A stretch of 64,000 nucleotides of DNA from Clostridium sp. MD294 (GTDB taxonomy: Bacteria; Bacillota; Clostridia; Lachnospirales; Anaerotignaceae): positions 2,358,130-2,422,129 of the forward strand of contig NZ_CP097810.1 in NCBI RefSeq assembly GCF_000364165.2. The letters run 5' to 3'. Below are positions 32,828-40,507 of this stretch, piece after piece. The first letter of the stretch is position 1. Each line of letters opens with the position of its first letter. A program made the position numbers and the translations under genes. Under the pieces are notes generated by a model, which did not search any database, was not told the origin of the DNA, and was given only the letters and a program-made list of their open reading frames with translations.

Positions 32828-33898
32828 TTATCCAACGAAAATTTTTGTAATATCATTATACATAATAAATGCCATAAAAAGCATAAGACAAACAAATCCT
32901 GCAAAGTGTACTTTTCCCTCCATTTCAGGATTAACAGGTTTTCTGCGTATTGCTTCTAATAACAAAAATAACAGACGGCCTCCGTCCATAGCTGGTATAG
33001 GAAACAAATTTAACACTCCTAAATTTGCACTCAGTACTGCACCAATATACAATATATTTTGTATTGCTGCACCTATACTATATTTTATACCTGCTTCATA
33101 ACTATCTCCTACAATTTGGAAAATACCTATAGGCCCTGAAATTTCTTCTCTGGAAGCATGAAATGTAAATACTTTTGCTAATCCCATAGCAGTATATCTT
33201 ATATAAAACACCATAGTATCAAAACTATAGCTTATTGTGTCCCATATACTTGCTTTTTGATAATTTGTTTGTTCTTTTGAAAAAATACCTTGTTTAATGA
33301 GAGGAGAAAAGCCAATCAAATATCTTCCTGTTTCATCTGCTTTTGGCAATATTGTTGTTGTAATTTTTTTGTTGTCACGACGTACTTCTAATTCTATTGC
33401 TTGCCCTCTGTTTTCTGTCATAATCATTTGTAAATCATCATAAATATAAATATTTTTATCATTGATTTTTGTAATGACATCTCCTATTTGCAAACCTGCT
33501 TGCTGTGCTGGATAGCCTTCTGAAAGTGCTGTGATTTCAGGTGTTACAACAGCAGTAGTAGAAACAATGCAAATAACTAACAATAACGCCAATATAAAAT
33601 TCATAAAAGGGCCTGCAAATACAACAGCAATTCTTATCCAAACACTCTTTTCTGAAAAGCTTCTTTCTGCAACCTCTCCTGTTGTATCCTCTCCCATCAT
33701 ACGACAAAAGCCGCCTATAGGTAATGCTCTTAAAGAATACAACGTTTCTCCTATTTGTTTTGAGGCAATCATTGGCCCCATACCTACAGCAAATTCTTCT
33801 ACTAATATGCCACCCTTTTTTGCTACAATAAAATGCCCAAATTCATGTATTATTACAATAACACTTAACACAATAATAGATATAATAATAGACATCAT
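32828..33898 (-). CDS. rseP: Site-2 protease RseP (membrane zinc metalloprotease)
   Basis: The 356-residue intramembrane protease has the zinc site HEFGH at residues 18-22 in the first membrane helix. A PDZ domain lies near 115-190 (ITALSEGYPAQQAGLQIGDV), and the second active-site motif FPIPAMDGGRLLFLL near 295 has Met-Asp-Gly-Gly in place of the more common Leu-Asp-Gly. At least three membrane spans are visible. It cleaves anti-sigma factors or signal-peptide remnants. Placement after dxr and cdsA is the standard Firmicutes order. The ATG pair at 33898 has a weak GGCGGC site upstream. Confidence 0.94.
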   Translation of the reverse strand: MMSIIISIIVLSVIVIIHEFGHFIVAKKGGILVEEFAVGMGPMIASKQIGETLYSLRALPIGGFCRMMGEDTTGEVAERSFSEKSVWIRIAVVFAGPFMNFILALLLVICIVSTTAVVTPEITALSEGYPAQQAGLQIGDVITKINDKNIYIYDDLQMIMTENRGQAIELEVRRDNKKITTTILPKADETGRYLIGFSPLIKQGIFSKEQTNYQKASIWDTISYSFDTMVFYIRYTAMGLAKVFTFHASREEISGPIGIFQIVGDSYEAGIKYSIGAAIQNILYIGAVLSANLGVLNLFPIPAMDGGRLLFLLLEAIRRKPVNPEMEGKVHFAGFVCLMLFMAFIMYNDITKIFVG

Positions 33899-33918
33899 AT
33901 TTTTTGCCGCCTACCTTC

Positions 33919-35064
33919 CTATATACTGTTTTCTTCTGCAAAATTTCTTGCCCATCTATCTGCAGCAAGTAAATCTTGTAATGTATAGTTTTCTTTCACA
34001 GTATATGCGTTCATTGTTTGTTCTATTAGTAAAGGAATATCTAAAAAACCGATTTTTTTCTCTATAAATTTTTGTACTGCTACCTCATTTGCACTATTTA
34101 AAACAGCTGGCATAGTTCCCCCTATTTCCAATGCTTTATATGCTAATGACAAACATTGAAATGTTTCAAAATCTGGCTTTTCAAATGTCAAACAGTTTCT
34201 TTTTGTAAAATCCATTTTAGCATAATCATTTTTTGTTCTTTCTGGATAAGTTAAAGCATATTGTATAGGCACTTTCATATCTGGTTCGCCCATTTGTGCA
34301 ATAATAGCACTATCTTCATATTCTACAGCGGAATGAATAATACTTTGAGGGTGTATTAAAACCTCAATTTGATTTGTTTTTACACCAAAAAGCCACTTCG
34401 CTTCCATCATTTCAAGACCTTTATTCATAAGTGTAGCAGAGTCTATTGTAATTTTTTTTCCCATATTCCAATTTGGGTGCTTCAAAGCATCTTCTACTGT
34501 TACATTTTTTAATTCTTCTCTTGTCTTTCCTCTAAAAGGCCCTCCAGAAGCAGTCAATAATATTCTTCTTATCGCATTTGATTTATTTCCTTGTAAACAC
34601 TGAAAAATTGCAGAATGTTCGCTATCTACTGGATAAAGCGTTACATTTTTATTTTTGATTTCGTCCATGACAAGCTGTCCCGCTGAAACAAGTGTTTCTT
34701 TATTTGCTAAAGCAATATCTTTTCCGTGTCGTATTGCTTCAAATGTCGGTGCAATACCTACATTACCTACTACAGATGTTACAACCATATCCACCTCTTT
34801 CATGGAAGCAATTTCCATAAGGCCCTCCATTCCCCAAAGCACTGTAACAGGTTCTCCTACCAATCTTTCCCTTAGTTGCAATGCTCTGCCTATATCCATC
34901 ATAGCAATTTTAGAAGGACGATATGTATAATATTGTTGTTCCATCAATTTCACATTTTGATTGCCAGTTAAACCAGCAACTTTTATATTTCCTAAATGTT
35001 TTACAACATCTAACGTCTGTGTTCCTATAGAGCCAGTAGACCCTAATATACTTATGGTTCTCAA
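33919..35064 (-). CDS. dxr: 1-deoxy-D-xylulose 5-phosphate reductoisomerase
   Basis: The 381-residue enzyme makes MEP from DXP using NADPH and a divalent metal. NADPH-binding GSTGSIGTQTLDVV lies at residues about 7-20. VDSEHSAIFQCL (metal-binding Asp and Glu), TASGGPFRG, HPNWNMGKKITIDSATLMNKG and a LIHPQSIIHS segment are all family signatures. It lies between cdsA and rseP, the usual place. The ATG at 35064 has a weak GGAG site within 15 nt. Length is normal (about 380-400). Confidence 0.97.
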   Translation of the reverse strand: MRTISILGSTGSIGTQTLDVVKHLGNIKVAGLTGNQNVKLMEQQYYTYRPSKIAMMDIGRALQLRERLVGEPVTVLWGMEGLMEIASMKEVDMVVTSVVGNVGIAPTFEAIRHGKDIALANKETLVSAGQLVMDEIKNKNVTLYPVDSEHSAIFQCLQGNKSNAIRRILLTASGGPFRGKTREELKNVTVEDALKHPNWNMGKKITIDSATLMNKGLEMMEAKWLFGVKTNQIEVLIHPQSIIHSAVEYEDSAIIAQMGEPDMKVPIQYALTYPERTKNDYAKMDFTKRNCLTFEKPDFETFQCLSLAYKALEIGGTMPAVLNSANEVAVQKFIEKKIGFLDIPLLIEQTMNAYTVKENYTLQDLLAADRWARNFAEENSI

Positions 35065-35082
35065 AATATCATCTCCAAGCTT

Positions 35083-35901
35083 TTACAATTCTACACGTAT
35101 TAAAAACATCATAATATAGTATACAACAGGAGCTGTCAAAAGTACACTATCAAATCTGTCTAATATCCCACCATGTCCAGGTATTAATTTTCCAAAATCT
35201 TTTATACCTGTATATCTTTTCATGGCAGATGCTGCTAAGTCCCCAATTTGTGATAATATAGAACCAAAAACACCTGTTAATCCACAAAGAAGAAACACAT
35301 TTACTTCTTCTAGAGGGAATTTTTTTTCTATAAACCAACCATATAAAAGTGCTAACATTGTCGCTGTTACAACGCCTCCAATCGCTCCCTCTATTGTTTT
35401 TTTAGGACTTAATGTAGGTATCAATTTATGTTTACCCATTGTAACACCTGTAAAATATGCACCTGTATCGCACCCCCATGCAGAAATGAACGCAAGCCAT
35501 ATAAAAATATTTCCATAAATATAGGAACGAATTAAAAACACATGAGATAAAAGAAACATAACATAAAAAAAGCCAAAAAAAACTAACATCCCTTCTTCTG
35601 CATTTGTTTTTTGGTGAAAAAGAACAGTATAAATTAGCAATATTAGCAAAAGCAAAGAAACAAATACATTAAACATATTTTGCATATTTATAATTTTATC
35701 AATAAAAATCATATACACTATAGCAAAAAAATAGCCAATATATTGCACTCCTTTGCTTTTTAGAGAAAAAGCACTATAAAATTCGTGCATACCAATTAAG
35801 CCTGCTAATAATATAACAGCCTGCAAAGGTATTCCACCATATATTACAAAAAAAATTAGTACAGGCAAACCAACAACACTTGAAAGAATTCTAATTGTCA
35901 T
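35083..35901 (-). CDS. cdsA: Phosphatidate cytidylyltransferase
   Basis: The 272-residue integral membrane enzyme makes CDP-diacylglycerol from phosphatidate and CTP, the branch point of phospholipid synthesis. About eight hydrophobic helices are visible. The C-terminal signature is KRYTGIKDFGKLIPGHGGILDRFDS near residues 230-254, and SPKKTIEGAIGG lies near 165. The gene follows uppS by 18 nt with GGAGGAGGGAA before the ATG at 35901. It is in the standard uppS-cdsA-dxr order. Confidence 0.96.
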   Translation of the reverse strand: MTIRILSSVVGLPVLIFFVIYGGIPLQAVILLAGLIGMHEFYSAFSLKSKGVQYIGYFFAIVYMIFIDKIINMQNMFNVFVSLLLLILLIYTVLFHQKTNAEEGMLVFFGFFYVMFLLSHVFLIRSYIYGNIFIWLAFISAWGCDTGAYFTGVTMGKHKLIPTLSPKKTIEGAIGGVVTATMLALLYGWFIEKKFPLEEVNVFLLCGLTGVFGSILSQIGDLAASAMKRYTGIKDFGKLIPGHGGILDRFDSVLLTAPVVYYIMMFLIRVEL

Positions 35902-35919
35902 ATTGTTTCCCTCCTCCTG

Positions 35920-36669
35920 CTATTTTCTGCCTCCAAAACGTCTTTCTCTATTTTGATATTGGTAAATGGATTGTTTTAAGTCATCTTCTGTAAAATCAGG
36001 CCACAGCTTATCAGAAAAACTTAATTCTGAATAAGCAATTTGCCAAAGTAAAAAATTGCTAATACGTTCTTCTCCACTTGTTCTAATGAGAAGTTCTGGG
36101 TCTGGCATATCTTTTGTATCAAGATATTGCTCTAGTTCTTTCTCTCCAACTTCTTCTGCTTTATATTTTCCTTCTGCAACATCTTTACATACTTTTCTAA
36201 TCGCTCTCAACAGTTCATCTCTACCACCATAATTTAATGCAATATGAAGTTTCATCCCTGTTTTCTCTTTTGTCAATTCTTTTAATTGTATAATTTGTTG
36301 TTGTATGTCTTGGTCTAAACGTGTAATATCTCCTATAACATCAATACAAACATTATCCTTTTTTGCTTTATCAATATAATTTTTTAAATATTCTCTAAGC
36401 AAATCCATAATGCTTTTTACTTCTTCTTCAGACCTTTTCCAATTTTCAGTAGAAAAAGCATATACTGTCAAATGCTCTATTCCTAAATCTACTGCAGACT
36501 GTGAAATATTTTCAAGCGTTTTTGCACCTGCTTTATGTCCTGCTTTTCTAGGCAATGCTCTTTTTGTTGCCCATCTACCATTACCATCCATAATAATAGC
36601 GATGTGTTTTGGCATATTTTTTTCATCTAAATTTATTTCTTCTTTATTATTATTTATAAAAGGAAACAT
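35920..36669 (-). CDS. uppS: Isoprenyl transferase (undecaprenyl diphosphate synthase)
   Basis: The 249-residue cis-prenyltransferase extends farnesyl diphosphate with IPP to the lipid carrier needed for cell-wall synthesis. HIAIIMDGNGRWATKR carries the catalytic Asp near residue 28; HLTVYAFSTENWKRSEEEV, LHIALNYGGRDEL and LLIRTSGEERISNFLLWQ with SEL follow, all family signatures. It uses IPP made by the ispG and dxr products encoded nearby. AAGGAG precedes the ATG at 36669. Length is as expected (about 245-255). Confidence 0.97.
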   Translation of the reverse strand: MFPFINNNKEEINLDEKNMPKHIAIIMDGNGRWATKRALPRKAGHKAGAKTLENISQSAVDLGIEHLTVYAFSTENWKRSEEEVKSIMDLLREYLKNYIDKAKKDNVCIDVIGDITRLDQDIQQQIIQLKELTKEKTGMKLHIALNYGGRDELLRAIRKVCKDVAEGKYKAEEVGEKELEQYLDTKDMPDPELLIRTSGEERISNFLLWQIAYSELSFSDKLWPDFTEDDLKQSIYQYQNRERRFGGRK

Positions 36670-36707
36670 AATTTTTCTCCTTAAAGTCTTTTAAAAAATA
36701 ACGCAGC

Positions 36708-36737
36708 AAGGACAGAAAGGCATTGCTTCCTGTCCTT
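36708..36737 (-). terminator. Hairpin between frr and uppS
   Basis: AAGGACAG and CTGTCCTT pair across a 14-nt loop with additional partial pairing, but no clear T run follows on the minus strand. It is more likely a processing or attenuation hairpin than a full terminator. Confidence 0.4.
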
Positions 36738-36752
36738 CATATTATTACAATC

Positions 36753-37307
36753 TTATACAGACAATATGTCTTTACACTTCACTTCGCATTTTGTGTCAAT
36801 CTTTCCTACATATTTATCTGTCATTTTTTGTATTTTTTCTTCCAAATCTTTTAATTCATCTTCTGGAATTTCTTTTTTCTTTTCCATTTTTTTGAAATTA
36901 TCTATGGCATCTCTACGAATATTACGCAATGCTACTTTTGCATTTTCTGCTTTTTTCTTTACATCTTTTGTCAGTTCTTTTCTACGTTCTTCTGTTAATT
37001 CTGGAAATACAAGACGAATAACTTTTCCATCATTATTAGGATTAATACCTAAATCAGAAGCAGAAATTGCTTTTGAAATCGCTTTGAGCATAGAAGCGTC
37101 CCAAGGTTGAATTTGAATAAGTCTTGCCTCTGGTATTGTAATATTTCCTACTTGGTTAATAGGTGTTGGTGTGCCATAATAATCTACTGTAATTTTATCC
37201 AAAACATGAGGATTTGCACGTCCTGCTCTAATAGTAATGTATTCTCCCTCAAGTGATGTCAATGTTTTTTTCATTTTGTCCTCATAAACAGTTGTGTCTG
37301 TTGCCAT
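36753..37307 (-). CDS. frr: Ribosome recycling factor
   Basis: The 184-residue protein splits post-termination ribosomes with EF-G. It shows the two-domain RRF pattern: [20 protein letters not shown] near 27-46, then the beta domain with [16 protein letters not shown], then the long helix [26 protein letters not shown]-type segment ending in a basic C-terminus. The ATG at 37307 lies seven bases after AGGAGG and gives the normal RRF length; the longer frame from 37331 is not needed. It follows pyrH, as in most bacteria. Confidence 0.97.
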   Translation of the reverse strand: MATDTTVYEDKMKKTLTSLEGEYITIRAGRANPHVLDKITVDYYGTPTPINQVGNITIPEARLIQIQPWDASMLKAISKAISASDLGINPNNDGKVIRLVFPELTEERRKELTKDVKKKAENAKVALRNIRRDAIDNFKKMEKKKEIPEDELKDLEEKIQKMTDKYVGKIDTKCEVKCKDILSV

Positions 37308-37334
37308 AATCATTCCTCCTACTTTTTGCATTAT

Positions 37335-38039
37335 TTACGCTGTTACAATCGTACCAATTTTTTCACCACTAACTGCTCTAATAATACTGTCTTTTTCATT
37401 CAAGCCGAATATTACAACAGTAATTTTTCTTTCAAAACAAAGATTTGCTGCTGCCATATCAATGACTTTTAAATTATTTTTTACAATATCTTCTGATTTG
37501 ATACAATCAATTTTTTTTGCATTTTTATTGACAGCAGGGTCACTATCATACACACCATCAATATTTTTTGCAAAAAATAATCCATCTGCATCTAACTCTG
37601 CACCCCTCAAAGCTGTAATCGTATCTGTAGAAAAGAATGGGTGCCCTAAACCACCAGCAAATATTACTACTTTTCCTTTTTTCAAATGTGTTAAAGCACT
37701 TTCTTTTGAAAAAAGTTCTGTCATTGTACCAACAATAAAAGGCGTTTGTACTACAGTTTCAACACCTGTTTGTCGAAGTGCATCTGCTACATAAATCGCA
37801 TTCATCACTGTCGCTAACATACCAATTTGATCTGCTTTTGTTCTATCCATTTGAGAATTTGCACTTCTTCCACGCCAAAAATTACCTCCGCCAATGACAA
37901 GACTTACTTGAGTGCCTTTTTGTAATATAACTTTTATTTGTCTTACAAGCTCGTCCACAACAGGCTGAAAAAATGTAACTCCCTCTTGTTCTCCAGCTAA
38001 AGCTTCTCCACTGACTTTTAATACAATCCTTTTATACAT
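37335..38039 (-). CDS. pyrH: Uridylate kinase
   Basis: The 234-residue UMP kinase of the amino-acid-kinase fold makes UDP. Glycine-rich loop KVSGEALAG is near residue 8, VIGGGNFWRGRS near 50, and NATQ-like/ DALRQTGVET and GGLGHPFFSTDT segments lie in the nucleotide site. The ATG at 38039, eight bases after AAGGGAG, gives the standard N-terminus MYKRIVLKVSG; the frame upstream to 38075 is not needed. It lies between tsf and frr. A terminator-like hairpin sits between tsf and this gene, so it may have its own promoter. Confidence 0.97.
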   Translation of the reverse strand: MYKRIVLKVSGEALAGEQEGVTFFQPVVDELVRQIKVILQKGTQVSLVIGGGNFWRGRSANSQMDRTKADQIGMLATVMNAIYVADALRQTGVETVVQTPFIVGTMTELFSKESALTHLKKGKVVIFAGGLGHPFFSTDTITALRGAELDADGLFFAKNIDGVYDSDPAVNKNAKKIDCIKSEDIVKNNLKVIDMAAANLCFERKITVVIFGLNEKDSIIRAVSGEKIGTIVTA

Positions 38040-38131
38040 TGCAACAGCTCCCTTCTTTACTAATGTACCACACAACTATTTAAAATGCTATATTTTTTTC
38101 ATATTCTGTCAAAATTCTTATAAAATATCCC

Positions 38132-38170
38132 AAAAAAAGGAAACACGCATAGGCAATGTTTCCTTTTTCT
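38132..38170 (-). terminator. Terminator between tsf and pyrH
   Basis: AAAAAGGAAACA and TGTTTCCTTTTT pair as a 12-bp stem with a 12-nt loop. On the minus strand the second arm continues in a T run. It separates the ribosomal rpsB-tsf unit from pyrH. Confidence 0.8.
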
Positions 38171-38191
38171 TTTGTTTCTTTACAATAAATA

Positions 38192-39124
38192 TTATTGTAT
38201 TTGTTTTGCTACTTCAGCAGCAAAATCTTCTTCTTTTTTCGCAAGACCTTCTCCTGTTTCAAAACGAACATAACGTGTAATTGTAATATCAGCACCAATT
38301 TCTTTAGCAACAGAATTGATATATTGTTGTACTGTCATATCACCATCTTTTACATAAGCTTGTTCTACTAAACAGATTTCTTTTAATTCTTTTTTCAATC
38401 TGCCTTCAATCATTTTTGCAATAATATTGTCAGGTTTAGATGCGTTTTTAGGGTCTTCTTTTGCTTGTACTGTCAAAATTTCTGTTTCTTTATCAATAAA
38501 TTCTTGTGGAACGTCTTTTGTTGCTATGAATTGTGGGTTTAATGCTGCAATTTGCATAGCAATGTTTTTGCCCAATTCTTCCAAAGCATCTACTTCTTTT
38601 TCACAAGCTAATTCAATCATAACGCCAATTCTACCGCCACCATGAATATAAGAAACTAATTTACCTGCATTTTCTTTTGTATATCTTTCAAAACGTCTGA
38701 TATTCAAATTTTCGCCAATAACAGCAACTTGCTGGCTTAATTCTTCTTTTACTGTAAACTGTGGGTCATCTTGCCATGTTTCAGCAAAAAAGGCGTCCAT
38801 ATCTACTGCACTTGATTTTGTAACTTGTTTTGCCACAGCGTCAACATAATCACGGAATTTTTGATTTTTTGCAACAAAGTCTGTTTCAGAGTTTACTTCT
38901 ACAATCGCACCAACTTTATTATCATCAGACAAGTGTATCGCAACAATACCTTCTGCTGCAATTCTTCCTGCTTTTTTCGCAGATGCTGCAAGGCCTTTTT
39001 CTCTTAATACTTCTACTGCTTTATCCATATCATTGTTTGTTTCTTCTAATGCCTTTTTGCAGTCCATCATACCTGCGCCTGTCATTTCTCTAAGTTCTTT
39101 TACTTTTTTCATATCTACTGCCAT
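38192..39124 (-). CDS. tsf: Translation elongation factor Ts
   Basis: The 310-residue factor exchanges GDP for GTP on EF-Tu. The N-terminal UBA-like domain shows VKELREMTGAGMMDCKKALE (residues 8-27), including the conserved MTGAGMMDC. The core has the SETDFVAKN motif near residue 80, which contacts EF-Tu, followed by two alpha/beta subdomains and IEGRLKKELKEICLVEQ. AGGAGG precedes the ATG at 39124. It follows rpsB, as in nearly all bacteria. Confidence 0.98.
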   Translation of the reverse strand: MAVDMKKVKELREMTGAGMMDCKKALEETNNDMDKAVEVLREKGLAASAKKAGRIAAEGIVAIHLSDDNKVGAIVEVNSETDFVAKNQKFRDYVDAVAKQVTKSSAVDMDAFFAETWQDDPQFTVKEELSQQVAVIGENLNIRRFERYTKENAGKLVSYIHGGGRIGVMIELACEKEVDALEELGKNIAMQIAALNPQFIATKDVPQEFIDKETEILTVQAKEDPKNASKPDNIIAKMIEGRLKKELKEICLVEQAYVKDGDMTVQQYINSVAKEIGADITITRYVRFETGEGLAKKEEDFAAEVAKQIQ

Positions 39125-39171
39125 AATTTTAAAACCTCCATATTTTATTTTATGTGGATACTTATTTTCTC

Positions 39172-39210
39172 AAAAAAACCCCAGCCCAATGAGCAGGCTG
39201 AGGCTTGGGC
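39172..39210 (-). terminator. Attenuator-like hairpin between rpsB and tsf
   Basis: GC-rich stem, CCCCAGCC (39179-39186) and GGCTGAGG (39196-39203), with T residues after it on the minus strand. It is placed where read-through from rpsB into tsf could be limited. Confidence 0.65.
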
Positions 39211-39229
39211 ATATTGCCTTATATTATGC

Positions 39230-39958
39230 TTATTCTTCTGTTTCTGCTTCTTCTTGTTCCATGCCAGCCATTTCTTCGCCTTGTTTAGACTCGATAACAG
39301 CATCTGCTATTTTAGAAGCAATCAGTTTTACTGCTCTAATTGCATCGTCATTTCCTGGTATAACATAATCAACTTCTTCAGGGTCACAGTTTGTATCTAC
39401 TATAGCAACAATAGGAATACCTAATGTATGTGCTTCCTGAATAGCAATTCTTTCTTTTCTTGGGTCAACAATAAACATTACGTCTGGTACTCTTGTCATT
39501 TCTTTAATACCACCCAAGTTATTGTCCAATTTTTCTTTTTCATGAAGTAATGCAGCAACTTCTTTTTTTGTTAATACATCAAATGTACCATCTTCCTGCA
39601 TTTCTTCTAATTCTTTTAATCTAGCAATTCTAGTTTTAATTGTGCTGAAGTTTGTAAGCATACCACCCAACCATCTCTGATTTACATAGTACATACCACA
39701 TCTTTCAGCTTCTTCTTTAATAGAGTCTTGTGCTTGTTTTTTTGTACCAACAAAAAGAATTTCTCCACCATCTTTTATAATATCGCTTACTGCTGTATAT
39801 GCTTCATCTACTTTTTTTACTGTTTTTTGTAAGTCAATGATATAAATACCATTTCTTTCAGCAAAAATGTATTCTGCCATTTTAGGGTTCCATCTTCTTG
39901 TCTGATGGCCAAAGTGTACACCAGCCTCTAACAATTGTTTCATAGAAATTACGCTCAT
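39230..39958 (-). CDS. rpsB: 30S ribosomal protein S2
   Basis: The 242-residue S2 protein binds the small subunit late in assembly and holds S1-like factors. [30 protein letters not shown]-type opening, [25 protein letters not shown] and [12 protein letters not shown] with [12 protein letters not shown] are all signature segments. The C-terminal tail is acidic ([14 protein letters not shown]). AAGGAGG precedes the ATG at 39958, and a promoter at 40068-40096 leaves a 5' leader of about 100 nt. Confidence 0.98.
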   Translation of the reverse strand: MSVISMKQLLEAGVHFGHQTRRWNPKMAEYIFAERNGIYIIDLQKTVKKVDEAYTAVSDIIKDGGEILFVGTKKQAQDSIKEEAERCGMYYVNQRWLGGMLTNFSTIKTRIARLKELEEMQEDGTFDVLTKKEVAALLHEKEKLDNNLGGIKEMTRVPDVMFIVDPRKERIAIQEAHTLGIPIVAIVDTNCDPEEVDYVIPGNDDAIRAVKLIASKIADAVIESKQGEEMAGMEQEEAETEE

Positions 39959-40067
39959 TTTATTTACCTCCTTGGTTAGTCCGCCCCATTTTCCATTTTT
40001 CTAAACGACTTTAAAAAGCACCAGTTCAGTGTATGAAAATAGGTGAGTTATATTTTTTACCTTGTGC

Positions 40068-40096
40068 ATTATATCATAGCTAAAAAAATATTACAA
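40068..40096 (-). promoter_or_regulatory. Predicted rpsB promoter with about 100-nt leader
   Basis: On the minus strand, TTGTAA (40091-40096), a 17-bp spacer and TATAAT (40068-40073). Transcription would start near 40,061, giving a leader of about 103 nt before the rpsB ATG. The leader is GC-richer than its surroundings near 39,965-39,985 and could hold a regulatory structure. Confidence 0.7.
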
Positions 40097-40151
40097 CCAT
40101 TTTATTTCAAAATTTGTAAAAATTCTATTTTTACAAACAATATCAATTAAA

Positions 40152-40189
40152 AAAGAAGTTACAGCATATCTCCTTGCCATAACTTCTTT
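40152..40189 (-). terminator. Terminator after the 87-residue membrane protein gene
   Basis: AAAGAAGTTA and TAACTTCTTT pair across an 18-nt loop; on the minus strand six T residues follow. It lies 40 nt after the stop of the 40231-40494 gene. Confidence 0.75.
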
Positions 40190-40230
40190 ACTAAAATTCA
40201 TATAAAAATCATATTATTTATAAACTACTT

Positions 40231-40494
40231 TTAAAAAGTCAAGCCTACTACTATAAACAAACAAATCATCACTAATTCTATAATATCTTTTATAAGCTCT
40301 TTCTTATTGTCAATATATTTTTTTGTTTTCCATTGGCTAATATATTTTATCACAATATCCAAATCAAAAGATACTCCTAACAACACGCCTAAAAAACATT
40401 TTAGAGTAATAGAAAAATCACCAAAAATAATTATTGAAATAAATATCAAAGCTAATATACACTGTATTATTTTTAATTGATATTTTTTATTCAT
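40231..40494 (-). CDS. Small membrane protein between rpsB and topA
   Basis: The 87-residue protein starts MNKKYQLKIIQCILALIFIS and has three hydrophobic segments (IIQCILALIFISIIIFG; LKCFLGVLLGVSFDLDIVI; DIIELVMICLFIVVGLTF). No family is recognised. It begins 13 nt after the topA stop, with no clear AGGAGG, so expression is uncertain; cotranscription with topA is possible. The C-terminal helix ends the protein without a charged tail. Confidence 0.5.
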   Translation of the reverse strand: MNKKYQLKIIQCILALIFISIIIFGDFSITLKCFLGVLLGVSFDLDIVIKYISQWKTKKYIDNKKELIKDIIELVMICLFIVVGLTF

Positions 40495-40507
40495 TTATGC
40501 CACTCTA

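Noticed and set aside
35150-35338. 62-codon minus-strand frame inside cdsA
   Set aside because: Alternate frame of cdsA with Trp/Lys-rich, non-conserved sequence.
36753-37331. Longer N-terminus for frr
   Set aside because: ATG at 37307 is seven bases after AGGAGG and gives the normal length; the upstream extension covers that ribosome site.
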